DNA of 64,000 bases from contig NZ_JAYFUL010000006.1 of assembly GCF_034928825.1 (NCBI RefSeq), forward strand, positions 1 through 64,000, read 5' to 3'. A program made the translations under genes and the position numbers. This DNA comes from Arcicella aquatica. GTDB lineage: Bacteria > Bacteroidota > Bacteroidia > Cytophagales > Spirosomataceae. Shown in pieces: positions 44,983 to 52,587 of the stretch (its first letter is position 1; every line of letters begins with the position of its first letter). The notes beneath the pieces were generated by a model. The model worked only from the letters and a program-made list of their open reading frames with translations, searched no databases and was not told the origin of the DNA.

Positions 44983-45273
44983 CTAAAATCTGTGGTCAAT
45001 CGGCTGACCATTAAATGAGATAAGCCCGCAGGCATGAATATCAAAATTCCCAGCATCAGGATGCCACAAGTACCATTTACCAGCTTGGCGGTTTTCATAC
45101 TTGATAGATGATAAATCCTTTTTAGGTTTACTTACGCCACTAGGCCTACGCTTACAACCCTTCTTTTCACCAAAGCTTCCATCTGCTCTTGTATACACAA
45201 TATCAAAGGATTCAGGAAAACCATTCCCTTTCCCCGAAAGCTGATATTGGTGATACGCATCTTTGTAATACAT
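44983..45273 (-). CDS. Small phage protein between terminase and portal
   Basis: 96 aa, basic, rich in Lys, Gly and aromatic residues, ending NGQPIDHRF. No known motif is seen. It lies 17 bases upstream of the portal gene and reads in the same direction. Its C-terminal half (GKWYLWHPDAGNFDIHACGL) may form a small beta domain. The function is unknown. Confidence 0.6.
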   Translation of the reverse strand: MYYKDAYHQYQLSGKGNGFPESFDIVYTRADGSFGEKKGCKRRPSGVSKPKKDLSSIKYENRQAGKWYLWHPDAGNFDIHACGLISFNGQPIDHRF

Positions 45274-45540
45274 TCAATTTCCTCGGTTTTGTGTCACAAA
45301 AATGGCATTTCCATCAAAATCATCATAGGACAAAACTATTTACCCCCCAAATCCAACCCAATTCTACTCCACAAAACACCTTACCCACTGACTACCAAAA
45401 ACTTAAACTCAAAACACCCCCAAAAATTCTATCCCTTTAGTCGATTGAAACGCACGCACTTGAACATTTTGGCGTACGCCAATTTGAAAAAAAAGAATAT
45501 ATGAATCTGTAACTGGGTATGCCAGTTTTCAAATGGGTGT
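45274..45540. other. Noncoding, strand-biased stretch with a palindrome
   Basis: The plus strand is almost free of G for about 100 bases (about 45,330-45,430), so the transcribed strand carries several runs of 3-6 G. A 14-bp perfect palindrome TTGGCGTACGCCAA lies at 45,469-45,482. No ORF is supported. A packaging or regulatory site is possible. Confidence 0.5.
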
Positions 45541-47070
45541 TTACTTGAATACGAAGGGTTTGGATTTTGACGTTGATATCGAAACGTAACGAGCATACTT
45601 TCTATAGATAATATAATCGAATGTATCGCTTAAGTGTGTTGCATATTCCTGTGGAATTGGTTTGCTCTCTGAGCTCTTGTCCTTCTCAAAGTTGTCTCCA
45701 ATGATTGGCGCATCTTGAAGAGACATAACCATTGCTTTAGCAGACCAGCCATTGATTGCAATGGTGGGCACTTTAGTAACAGCCCCTTTTAATATCTCAT
45801 TAACCACCTTATAGCGTATGTTGTAGGGTGGATAGCTCAATTGTACCTCATCAAATACTAGCCATTTATCCTTACGCAAGGCCTTTTTAATGTCCTCAAA
45901 ATAAGGCTTTCTATTAGCATCCTTTTTAGACCCTCCATTATCACCATAGATATACACCTTCTTATTACGGTGCTCATTATACTTGATAATAAAATCATTG
46001 ATAAGCTTATTGACCAGAAGACTGTCTTCAGCTTCCTTCACATACATCGTATCAATACACTTAAATTCAGCCCCAAAATCTTGCCATATAGACACACTCG
46101 TAAACTTGGCATTAAAATCAAAGCTTATTTCAAGCCCTCTATTGGGGTCATAATCACCCTTATCATAGTCTAAATAAACGTGCTTATCACCAAAAGCCGA
46201 ATAAAAAGAGTTCGGATTTCTGGTCCTACGCTTATTCATAATCTCAACCTCAAAACTCAGCGGGTCCAATATCTCTCGCTGGTCCTCAATATAATTCCCG
46301 GGCAAAAACATGGCATTATCAAAAGCCGAACCCTGCATATAGTAATACTTATGCGGTTTCTGTTTCGCTAAATCTTCGGTTTTATAAATCCAACGTCCTT
46401 CAGGGAGCCAAGGAGCTGAAGTAAAATCAATAATCGCCCAGTGTAACGGATGATTAAAACCTTTCCGCCCTGGTCTAGTATCTGAATAAACATACTTATT
46501 GGCACGTACAGTAGGCCGCAAGATTTTGTTAAAATGTTCTTCTTTAATAGTGGCCGATTCATCAATAAAAAGTTGATCCAAATTTGTACCTCTTTTTGCT
46601 TGAATCTGACCAACTGATAAAAACTCTACGGTATAACCATTGGCAAAACAGATACAGTTATCATATTTTCTAAGCGGATGGTGTGACTTTTTCCAATGAG
46701 TAGGAGGACGCTGGTTCACGACATAACAACCTATGCCAGTTTTAGCGTCATATTCTTCATACCCCCACTGCTTAAACACTTCAGCAGATTGCGAAAGAAT
46801 TACATCTGATACCTGACGTAAGGTCAAACCCACCAACCCAGCTCTAGCCCTTGGCAATTCACTAGCCGAAAGGGCTATCACATGACACAATAAGTGAGAT
46901 TTACCAAACCCACGACCACACTGACCAGTGGCACGCCAACCACCAGAAAAACCCCAGCCACGGGTATCCTTCGGGTCTGGCACGTCCGCCAAATTATTCA
47001 TAAAAGCCTCCAAAAAATCGGCTTGCAAGGGATTAAGGGAAATTTCAGCAACGTTAGACGATTTCATATT
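45541..47070 (-). CDS. terL: Terminase large subunit
   Basis: 509-aa DNA-packaging motor. The ATPase domain has Walker A GQCGRGFGKSHLLCHV and Walker B DQLFIDESATI. The nuclease domain shows the acidic residues expected for RNase H-like terminases: EISFDFNAKFTSVSIW, VYIYGDNGGSKKDAN and SDTFDYIIYRKY. I prefer the ATG at 47,070 (MKSSNVAEISLNP), which overlaps the small-subunit gene by 17 bases, to the upstream start at 47,088. Confidence 0.94.
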   Translation of the reverse strand, partial: NMKSSNVAEISLNPLQADFLEAFMNNLADVPDPKDTRGWGFSGGWRATGQCGRGFGKSHLLCHVIALSASELPRARAGLVGLTLRQVSDVILSQSAEVFKQWGYEEYDAKTGIGCYVVNQRPPTHWKKSHHPLRKYDNCICFANGYTVEFLSVGQIQAKRGTNLDQLFIDESATIKEEHFNKILRPTVRANKYVYSDTRPGRKGFNHPLHWAIIDFTSAPWLPEGRWIYKTEDLAKQKPHKYYYMQGSAFDNAMFLPGNYIEDQREILDPLSFEVEIMNKRRTRNPNSFYSAFGDKHVYLDYDKGDYDPNRGLEISFDFNAKFTSVSIWQDFGAEFKCIDTMYVKEAEDSLLVNKLINDFIIKYNEHRNKKVYIYGDNGGSKKDANRKPYFEDIKKALRKDKWLVFDEVQLSYPPYNIRYKVVNEILKGAVTKVPTIAINGWSAKAMVMSLQDAPIIGDNFEKDKSSESKPIPQEYATHLSDTFDYIIYRKYARYVSISTSKSKPFVFK

Positions 47071-47584
47071 CATCCTCCTTTCCCTCATCTGTGCTTGAGT
47101 AATTGTTGTTGACCGTCACCCGATTAAACACAATGGTTCGTTTCGGCATCAAATCAGCTGGAGACAATTGCGGTTGGTCGTTGTAAACGTTAGACAGCTT
47201 ACCAATTTCTTTTACTGTAGAAATCACGGCGTTGGCATCTTTCTCACGAATGGCAATACTCATCGCCAAATACAAGTTTTCAATCAGTATTCGTTTGGTA
47301 CCTTCCGCATCAATTTCCTCAACACGGCCATACAGCTCCGTCGCTTCCTGAAGTATTCTAGCAGCTTGCGCATACTGACTACCCTCATCCTGCATCATCA
47401 TCTGTTTGACGTGCTGCGGTGAAAAGCCTTTACATCGCCAGCTAAAGGCTTTACGGTACTTCTCTAGCATTTTCAATTCACTAGGTGTCAATTTACCTCT
47501 ACCCAATAAGTAATCCTTATACTTATCCAGTTTGTCGGGCGAACGTGGCTCAAGGTCGTTCTCTAAATTTGTTAATTCATTCAT
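47054..47584 (-). CDS. terS: Terminase small subunit (probable)
   Basis: 176 aa, overlapping the large-subunit gene. The N-terminal part contains a helix-turn-helix-like region (KAFSWRCKGFSPQHVKQMMM) as expected for the DNA-recognition subunit. A coiled-coil oligomerisation region (about 85-130) follows, then a flexible tail (TVNNNYSSTDEGKEDEYEIV) that probably contacts TerL. Assignment rests on position and layout. Confidence 0.78.
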   Translation of the reverse strand: MNELTNLENDLEPRSPDKLDKYKDYLLGRGKLTPSELKMLEKYRKAFSWRCKGFSPQHVKQMMMQDEGSQYAQAARILQEATELYGRVEEIDAEGTKRILIENLYLAMSIAIREKDANAVISTVKEIGKLSNVYNDQPQLSPADLMPKRTIVFNRVTVNNNYSSTDEGKEDEYEIV

Positions 47585-47592
47585 AGGTGCAT

Positions 47593-47632
47593 AAAAAAAA
47601 AGTCTGTCACAAAACTGTAACAGACTTTTTAA
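47593..47632 (-). terminator. Terminator between the OLD-like gene and terminase
   Basis: AAAAAGTCTGTTACAG and CTGTCACAGAC-type arms (plus strand AAGTCTGTCAC / GTAACAGACTT) pair around a short loop with A and T runs on both sides. It stops the OLD-like transcript just before terS. Confidence 0.88.
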
Positions 47633-47650
47633 AGTTGGTAGGATAGAAGT

Positions 47651-49516
47651 TTAATTATCCTCGATATATTTGAAAGTTTCAAAAAAATCTATAGCTAGTA
47701 GTCCTGGTGTGGGAATAATTACTTTTTTGATAATTTCAAGTTTTAGAGCGTTTTCTTTTTTCCCTTTTATTTTGTCTAAGTCGGGAAAGGTATCAACTAT
47801 CAGGTCTTCTAATTTATGCCCACGATGCTCAGTGAACCAAGTCGGCAAATTAATTGTCATCCCATTCATTAGGATAGTTTTAATTAAATTCACATCATCT
47901 CTAGTATCAATAATAGGGTCAATTATATCCAGAATAATGTCAGCAATATGTTGAAAATCATCATTCGTAAATTGATTTATATCTTCAAAATTCTCATATT
48001 CTAAGTCAAAATCTTGAAGAGTCATTATGTTTTCTTTTACTAAAAGGACACCCAGTAAAATTGGATCGAGAAGATAGTTCTCGATAGCATATCTATATCT
48101 TGATTTATTTCCGAATACTAATGTATGTTCTACATTAGTATTGGATTCATCTCTATCAACAATACCCCAAATTAGATTATTTCCAGAGTCCGTCAAAGTT
48201 TTTGTAATATGTTTCACTTGTGCACAACCAGTAACAGGCATCCCATGTTTGTTCGTTCTTGAGTCTCCTGCTGATATAAAACTCAAATGAATTTTAGGAT
48301 TTAATTTATCTTTAAGTATACTATATATTTTATCATAAAAAAGCACATCGTTAGCACTCTCGACAAATACTTGTCTTCTATTTTCATATGAGACAAATAA
48401 CCCACTAATACCATAGATTAAAGAATTTATGGCATCTTCTCGACTTATTTTTACAGGATAACCAATATCCCTTTTCATGTAATAAATCGACTCCTCTGGT
48501 GAAAGAGCCACAGTAGAAGGAGAATGTGTTGTCATTATCACATCAACGCCATTTTTTTTCACTAAAACATTTTGGACTACATCTAAAAACATTTGAGCCA
48601 TTGAAGGGTGTAAATGTGCATCGGGTTCATCAAACAGAATTAATTCAGGAAATGCACCACCTGATGTAGAGCTATATAAAGTAAATATAAGTGCCATGAT
48701 AGTTTTTTCTCCAGAAGATAAACTTTCAAAACTTATAATATTGTTATTATCAATATCAACTAGAGTGACATTACCATTAAATTCATTATCACTAGTGAAA
48801 GTATATTTAGCAAGATATCTAAAATTAGCAGATTGCAGTATTTCATTAAAAAGTACTAAAGGTGGTTTTTGCCCTTCAACTAACTCTGGGTAATATTTCT
48901 TTTTTAATTCAAATTGGTGAAAAAGTAAATCTATGTAGGGAGAAAAAACGCTATTAGAAGTTTCATAAAAAATAATAAAATCATTGAAATTTATATTTAA
49001 GGATGTTTTTTTTGTATTATTTTTCAACTTAATAGTTTTTATTATGTCAGAATTAACAACCTTCCTGATGCTGTGATTAGGATATGGATTTGTTATCATT
49101 TTAGAAACGAATTGCTCTATTTTATCATTCATATTCAGTGCTTCATGTCCAATGTTTTTAATATCAAGATTTGGGTCTATTGCAAAGTCACTTGCATAAA
49201 GAATAGGTATTAATTGTTCCCATTCATTTTGAAAAGATTCGTAAAAGATACTTGGACTAATTTTATTTTCAGGTGGTTCTGTGATGCCAGGTAAGGTTAA
49301 AACAATATTATTATAAAATCCCCCAGAATGTTTTTGTATGGAAGTATTAATGATTTCATCCGAATAATTACGACGAGGTAGAGGATTCTCTTTTATACAA
49401 TTCAATAATTGTGTTTTCCCTGAACCATTTTCTCCCATTAATACCGTGAACTTATTTAATTTAATTTCGGGAGAATCTTTTAAAACCATCCCATTTGATT
49501 TTACTGTTAGAATCAT
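47651..49516 (-). CDS. OLD-like AAA ATPase with TOPRIM-type C-terminus
   Basis: 621 aa. N-terminal ABC/SMC-like ATPase: Walker A VLMGENGSGKTQLL, signature SLSSGEKTIMAL (about 275), Walker B ELILFDEPDAHLHPS and the H-loop VIMTTHSPSTVAL. The C-terminal half (about 370-500) has TOPRIM-like motifs: VFVESANDVLFYDK for the catalytic acidic residue and WGIVDRDESN for DxD. This is the plan of overcoming-lysogenization-defect (OLD) nucleases. Related ATPase-nucleases act in defence systems such as Gabija. The gene is A+T-richer than its neighbours and has a terminator at each side, so it is an independent moron. A superinfection-defence role is inference. Confidence 0.85.
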   Translation of the reverse strand: MILTVKSNGMVLKDSPEIKLNKFTVLMGENGSGKTQLLNCIKENPLPRRNYSDEIINTSIQKHSGGFYNNIVLTLPGITEPPENKISPSIFYESFQNEWEQLIPILYASDFAIDPNLDIKNIGHEALNMNDKIEQFVSKMITNPYPNHSIRKVVNSDIIKTIKLKNNTKKTSLNINFNDFIIFYETSNSVFSPYIDLLFHQFELKKKYYPELVEGQKPPLVLFNEILQSANFRYLAKYTFTSDNEFNGNVTLVDIDNNNIISFESLSSGEKTIMALIFTLYSSTSGGAFPELILFDEPDAHLHPSMAQMFLDVVQNVLVKKNGVDVIMTTHSPSTVALSPEESIYYMKRDIGYPVKISREDAINSLIYGISGLFVSYENRRQVFVESANDVLFYDKIYSILKDKLNPKIHLSFISAGDSRTNKHGMPVTGCAQVKHITKTLTDSGNNLIWGIVDRDESNTNVEHTLVFGNKSRYRYAIENYLLDPILLGVLLVKENIMTLQDFDLEYENFEDINQFTNDDFQHIADIILDIIDPIIDTRDDVNLIKTILMNGMTINLPTWFTEHRGHKLEDLIVDTFPDLDKIKGKKENALKLEIIKKVIIPTPGLLAIDFFETFKYIEDN

Positions 49517-49590
49517 TTTGTGAAATTGTTTAAATTTTATACAATGTTGAGAACCTTATTTATTTAGATATTTCTTTTCTAATATTAAAT

Positions 49591-49627
49591 AAAAAAATCC
49601 GTTAAAATGCTTTAACGGACTTTTTTA
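49591..49627 (-). terminator. Terminator upstream of the OLD-like gene
   Basis: AAATCCGTTAAA pairs with TTTAACGGACTTT around ATGC, with A and T runs at both sides. It insulates the OLD-like gene from the operon to its right. Confidence 0.9.
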
Positions 49628-49645
49628 TTTCGATATGTTAACTCT

Positions 49646-50221
49646 CTACTCAAACAAATTAAACCCACCATTCTTATTCTCAATTGCCCCCTTAGCCAGC
49701 TCCCTATACTCATCCTCATTCAGTTGCTTCTCATGCGGATTCAAAAGCGTACCTTCCTCAAAGAAATGCCCAAATCCTCTGCCCAGGCGTCTACCTCTTT
49801 CAGTATGTTTATCCAAGGCAACATCAGGCACTGGCGGACGTCTGAAGGGATGAGAAAGCCAAGCCCAAATCAACGCCCAATCTACAAGCCTACTCTTTTT
49901 TGAACGACTAAGCTTGATAACCGCATGAGTCAAAAACAACCGCTGCGGCTCATTCTTATCATCCTTCTTTTTGGCCTGCTCTCGATACATTTCATACAAA
50001 GCCCAAATCTCTGAAGAGATATTTTCCTCTGCCAATCCCACATCTTCGCTACTCATTATACGCAAGCGTTTAAAGCACCATTCCCCATAGCCACTATCAA
50101 ACAGCTCCACGGCCCAAAACAACGCTTCTTTCTCCAAACCCCTACGGATACACTTCTGTAAAGCCGATATCACCTCGCTACCTTCATAGCCCTTATTCGT
50201 AATTATTTTATGCTGACTCAT
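49646..50221 (-). CDS. RarA/MgsA C-terminal-domain protein without ATPase domain
   Basis: 191 aa. The sequence EVISALQKCIRRGLEKEALF followed by WAVELFDSG and FKRLRIMSSEDVGLAE resembles the C-terminal helical domain of the RarA/MgsA (WRNIP1) AAA+ family. DKHTERGRRLGRGFGHFF near the end also fits this domain. The AAA+ motor is missing and there is no room for it upstream. Free-standing versions occur in phages; they could bind SSB, or the host clamp loader or RarA. The start codon overlaps the stop of the SymE-like gene by 4 bases. Confidence 0.72.
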   Translation of the reverse strand: MSQHKIITNKGYEGSEVISALQKCIRRGLEKEALFWAVELFDSGYGEWCFKRLRIMSSEDVGLAEENISSEIWALYEMYREQAKKKDDKNEPQRLFLTHAVIKLSRSKKSRLVDWALIWAWLSHPFRRPPVPDVALDKHTERGRRLGRGFGHFFEEGTLLNPHEKQLNEDEYRELAKGAIENKNGGFNLFE

Positions 50222-50412
50222 ATCATTTTGATGGTTATTACTCCTTGTTCTATATTTACACTTACATCATAGCCTACCTTAAATCCTGCGTCACGTAGGT
50301 ATTGCCCCGCAATCACTATTTTAGGCACTTTCGTTTCTTTCCAGATGCTTTTAACATATCTGCGTGAAACCTTTATTTTTCTGTTTTTTTCAATTATTTT
50401 TGTCCCGTTCAT
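50218..50412 (-). CDS. SymE-like small protein (AbrB-type fold)
   Basis: 64 aa from the ATG at 50,412 (73 aa if the codon at 50,439 is used). The part VPKIVIAGQYLRDAGFKVGY followed by VSVNIEQGVITIKM matches the SymE toxin-like domain, whose family core is a Pro, Leu-x-Gly-x-W/Y-Leu, AGF, G pattern. SymE of E. coli is an SOS-induced, RNA-cleaving or nucleoid-condensing protein; in phages the domain may be only a small regulator. It overlaps the next gene by 4 bases. I prefer the later start because the first lies in a hairpin (50,438-50,464). Confidence 0.65.
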   Translation of the reverse strand: MNGTKIIEKNRKIKVSRRYVKSIWKETKVPKIVIAGQYLRDAGFKVGYDVSVNIEQGVITIKMI

Positions 50413-50437
50413 TATTGTAAATTTATTTGCAGTAATC

Positions 50438-50464
50438 AAAGCCCAAGCTCGTCACTTGGGCTTT
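50438..50464. terminator. Hairpin in front of the SymE-like gene
   Basis: AAAGCCCAAG pairs with CTTGGGCTTT around a 7-base loop. The long T run is on the plus-strand side, so on the minus strand it is at best a weak terminator; it may act as attenuator for the SymE-like gene. Confidence 0.55.
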
Positions 50465-50471
50465 TTCTTTT

Positions 50472-50639
50472 TTAGTCAAATAGCTCCTTGGGAGCTGGAG
50501 GCGCAAACAATGGCATATCACTCACACGCTTTTGTTCTGATTTCCGTTTGGTTACTTTTACTTGGTAGTTACCTACAAGCTCCAAAAACACTTTTTGTTC
50601 AGCCTTCGTCATTTTTTCAAAGTCTCTTCTTTTTATCAT
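50472..50639 (-). CDS. Short phage protein, 55 aa
   Basis: Starts MIKRRDFEKMTKAEQKVFLE and ends PLFAPPAPKELFD. The N-terminal half is a basic amphipathic helix and the tail is Pro-rich. The ATG overlaps the stop codon of the preceding 60-aa ORF (ATGA), which supports both as real genes. The function is unknown. Confidence 0.6.
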   Translation of the reverse strand: MIKRRDFEKMTKAEQKVFLELVGNYQVKVTKRKSEQKRVSDMPLFAPPAPKELFD

Positions 50640-50818
50640 CGTTTCATCATTTTTAAGTGTTTAGAAACTGCTGTATAAGAAAGCTTACCCAGCTCCAACT
50701 GCCAGCTAATTTTTAAGCTGAGCGAAAAACTAACCATCCCTTTGCGGAATAATTTCCATGCGAAACGCATTACGCTAGCCATGCGTAATTTCTTTTTTAA
50801 TCCTAATTTTGTGTCCAT
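50636..50818 (-). CDS. Small basic phage protein, 60 aa
   Basis: Very basic, MDTKLGLKKKLRMASVMRFA with further Lys/Arg, partly hydrophobic in the middle. It starts 20 bases after the conserved leader block at 50,839-50,861 and couples to the 55-aa gene by ATGA. It is thus the first gene of a small operon (60 aa, 55 aa, SymE-like, RarA-C-like). The function is unknown. Confidence 0.55.
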   Translation of the reverse strand: MDTKLGLKKKLRMASVMRFAWKLFRKGMVSFSLSLKISWQLELGKLSYTAVSKHLKMMKR

Positions 50819-50838
50819 TATTGTATTGTTGTTATTGA

Positions 50839-50927
50839 TTTGATACTGTAAATTTCTCCCAGATTATCAAGTTTCAGAAACGCAAAACCTGCTGATATGG
50901 CAGTCAGCCGCAGTAAATTTGGCAAGG
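50839..50927 (-). promoter_or_regulatory. Terminator-leader cassette, copy A
   Basis: The plus strand carries GATACTGTAAATTTCTCCC (50,842-50,860), a CTGCTGATATGGCAG hairpin (50,889-50,903) and TTTGGCAAGG (50,918-50,927), in the same order as copy B at 52,493-52,581. It lies between the methylase stop codon and the 60-aa gene. In this copy the hairpin stem is shortened and its T run is broken, so it probably terminates poorly. The conserved block is 20 bases from the next ATG, where a promoter or 5' leader would be. Confidence 0.7.
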
Positions 50928-51719
50928 CTAAAACAGGCTCATTTGCCCATTTTGCAGGATGGTAGGTTCCATTTTGGCAGGCTCGTATTTCCCTCTTTCT
51001 TTGGGCTTCGGTGGCTCAACTACCTTGCATTCTTTGTCTTTTACATAGAAGTAACTATCCTCAAATTTTTCGATATGTTCTATCGTTGGTACACCCACTC
51101 GGTTTAAATGTGTATTAATTCTATAGCCAAACTTCCAAGTGTAGGCCAGCGAGTCCATACAGCTCACTTCCCCCACACATCCGTGGAGCATCATATTAAT
51201 GGCCGTCATTTTGGTACAAATTGGGTCAATGTCACTACCAAATTGATAATTGCCCGGAGCATGCGCATGAGCCGATATCAACATTCTTCCTGAGCCACAA
51301 CAGTTGTCTAATACCCTTTTGCCAAATCCCTGTTCATCTTCGCCAAGGGTCATAAAAGTCATGGCATCTACCAACGCACAAGGTGTAAAGAATTGCCCCA
51401 AGGCCGACGACTTCCAATGACTAGAAATCGTTTCGTAGATAGTCCCCAGACCATCATACCAACTTTTATTCCCTCCCAAAACATCATTCATACACATGAT
51501 GTATTCTTTCAGTAGTTCGTCAAATAAGGCATACTCGCCCTTATATTTTTTCTGCAATTGTTCCGCTCTTTCTTTGTCGCCTGTGGTCAAAAAACAGGCT
51601 AGCATATAATCTAGGTTATCGCTAAAAACATCGCTATAGCTACCATTCCGATAGGCGAGTTTATCCATTACCGCCGCAAACTTTTTTAGTTCCTTCGGTA
51701 CTTCTTGTGCTAAATTCAT
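50928..51719 (-). CDS. N6-methylase-like protein lacking the catalytic motif, with C-terminal clamp-binding motif
   Basis: 263 aa. It has the HsdM/N6_Mtase-type features SALGQFFTPCALVDAM and the SAM motif VLDNCCGSGRMLIS, followed by GSDIDPICTKMTAINMMLHG. Where (N/D)PP(Y/F) should come, about 20 residues later, the sequence reads SCMDSLAYTWKFGYRINTHL, so the catalytic motif is missing. The protein ends with QNGQMSLF, an almost ideal beta-clamp-binding pentapeptide (QL[SD]LF) at the very C-terminus. It may bind SAM and the host replication clamp without methylating DNA, or work with a partner. A terminator lies directly upstream of its start. Confidence 0.8.
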   Translation of the reverse strand: MNLAQEVPKELKKFAAVMDKLAYRNGSYSDVFSDNLDYMLACFLTTGDKERAEQLQKKYKGEYALFDELLKEYIMCMNDVLGGNKSWYDGLGTIYETISSHWKSSALGQFFTPCALVDAMTFMTLGEDEQGFGKRVLDNCCGSGRMLISAHAHAPGNYQFGSDIDPICTKMTAINMMLHGCVGEVSCMDSLAYTWKFGYRINTHLNRVGVPTIEHIEKFEDSYFYVKDKECKVVEPPKPKERGKYEPAKMEPTILQNGQMSLF

Positions 51720-51730
51720 AATGAGTAAAT

Positions 51731-51758
51731 AAAAAAAGCCACTCGGTCGAGTGGCTCT
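51731..51758 (-). terminator. Terminator between the 231-aa gene and the methylase-like gene
   Basis: On the minus strand GAGCCACTC pairs with GAGTGGCTT around a 4-base loop, followed by TTTTTTT. It lies 11 bases upstream of the methylase-like ATG, so read-through or antitermination would be needed for coexpression. Confidence 0.9.
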
Positions 51759-51764
51759 GGTGGG

Positions 51765-52460
51765 TTAAAATGGTACGTCGTTGGTTTCGATTGTCGGTTG
51801 ATAACTATTGGCTTTTATCAGGTGATCGATATAATAATCTTTCACCGCAAAGCTGGTCAATGCTCGCCAGCGTTCTTCCAAAGCCTTCACTTTCTGAGCT
51901 GGAGGCGAAACATACGAATTTCGGCGATAGGTTTTGACAAACTCGATTACATCTTCAATTTCAATACCCAACCCAGTAACAGTATTCATTTCCTGTACTT
52001 GTGTGTCAAGGTTCAAGCCCGATTTTGAAAACCAACTTTTTGACACATCGCCCAATACATTTTTATCACCCCAACGTTCAAAGTCAGCCTTGGGAAATGG
52101 TATCAAAAATTCGTCAATAACGCTGTTTTTATCCATCCATGCCATAGCATCCAATTTGGCATCTTTCCACATTTTGCCAATTTCAAGTGGATTGATAGAA
52201 TTTTCAAACAAATACACATCCACCAAGTCAGGCGTCATGTATTCATTAATTTCCGTGCTGAGGTAACTAAGATGAGAAATACTGTAGATATTCATTTTCG
52301 CACAAATCAATTTATCTAAGGTATTGATGTGCATTTGTCGGCCTATCTGAGTAGCCCATGCATTATAGTCGGCTTCGCTCTTACCCGTTACTTGGATATA
52401 GCGTTCCATGTTCTTACGAACCTTCGACTGTTCCTTTACTGCTGCCGTTTGGATGTTCAT
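51765..52460 (-). CDS. Phage protein of unknown function, 231 aa
   Basis: Helical, polar, without signal peptide, transmembrane segment or a motif that I recognise. It is led by cassette copy B (32 bases from the conserved block to the ATG) and closed by a strong terminator. Together with the methylase-like gene it forms the segment that lies between the two cassette copies. The end TIETNDVPF resembles tails of single-strand-binding or clamp-associated proteins only loosely. The function is unknown. Confidence 0.7.
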   Translation of the reverse strand: MNIQTAAVKEQSKVRKNMERYIQVTGKSEADYNAWATQIGRQMHINTLDKLICAKMNIYSISHLSYLSTEINEYMTPDLVDVYLFENSINPLEIGKMWKDAKLDAMAWMDKNSVIDEFLIPFPKADFERWGDKNVLGDVSKSWFSKSGLNLDTQVQEMNTVTGLGIEIEDVIEFVKTYRRNSYVSPPAQKVKALEERWRALTSFAVKDYYIDHLIKANSYQPTIETNDVPF

Positions 52461-52492
52461 TATTGAGTTGATTTACAGTTGATTAATTGTTT

Positions 52493-52581
52493 TTTGATAC
52501 TGTAAATTTCTCCCAACAGAACGGATAACAGAAAAAAAAATCCTGCTGATATGGCAGGATTAGGCAGTTTTTTTGGCAAGG
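52493..52581 (-). promoter_or_regulatory. Terminator-leader cassette, copy B
   Basis: Same order of elements as copy A: GATACTGTAAATTTCTCCC (52,496-52,514), a TCCTGCTGATATGGCAGGA hairpin (52,541-52,559) and TTTGGCAAGG (52,572-52,581). Here the hairpin is a strong minus-strand terminator because nine T residues follow it (plus AAAAAAAAA at 52,532-52,540). It closes the 320-aa gene and leads the 231-aa gene. Confidence 0.8.
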
Positions 52582-52587
52582 TTTTTA

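Noticed and set aside
45177..45504. Plus-strand ORFs of 83-85 codons in the G-poor gap
   Set aside because: The lack of G on this strand removes most stop codons by composition alone; the products are Pro/Lys/His/Asn low-complexity.
50928..52460. Type I restriction system (HsdM with HsdS/HsdR)
   Set aside because: The methylase-like protein lacks NPPF, and neither a specificity subunit nor a restriction subunit is nearby.
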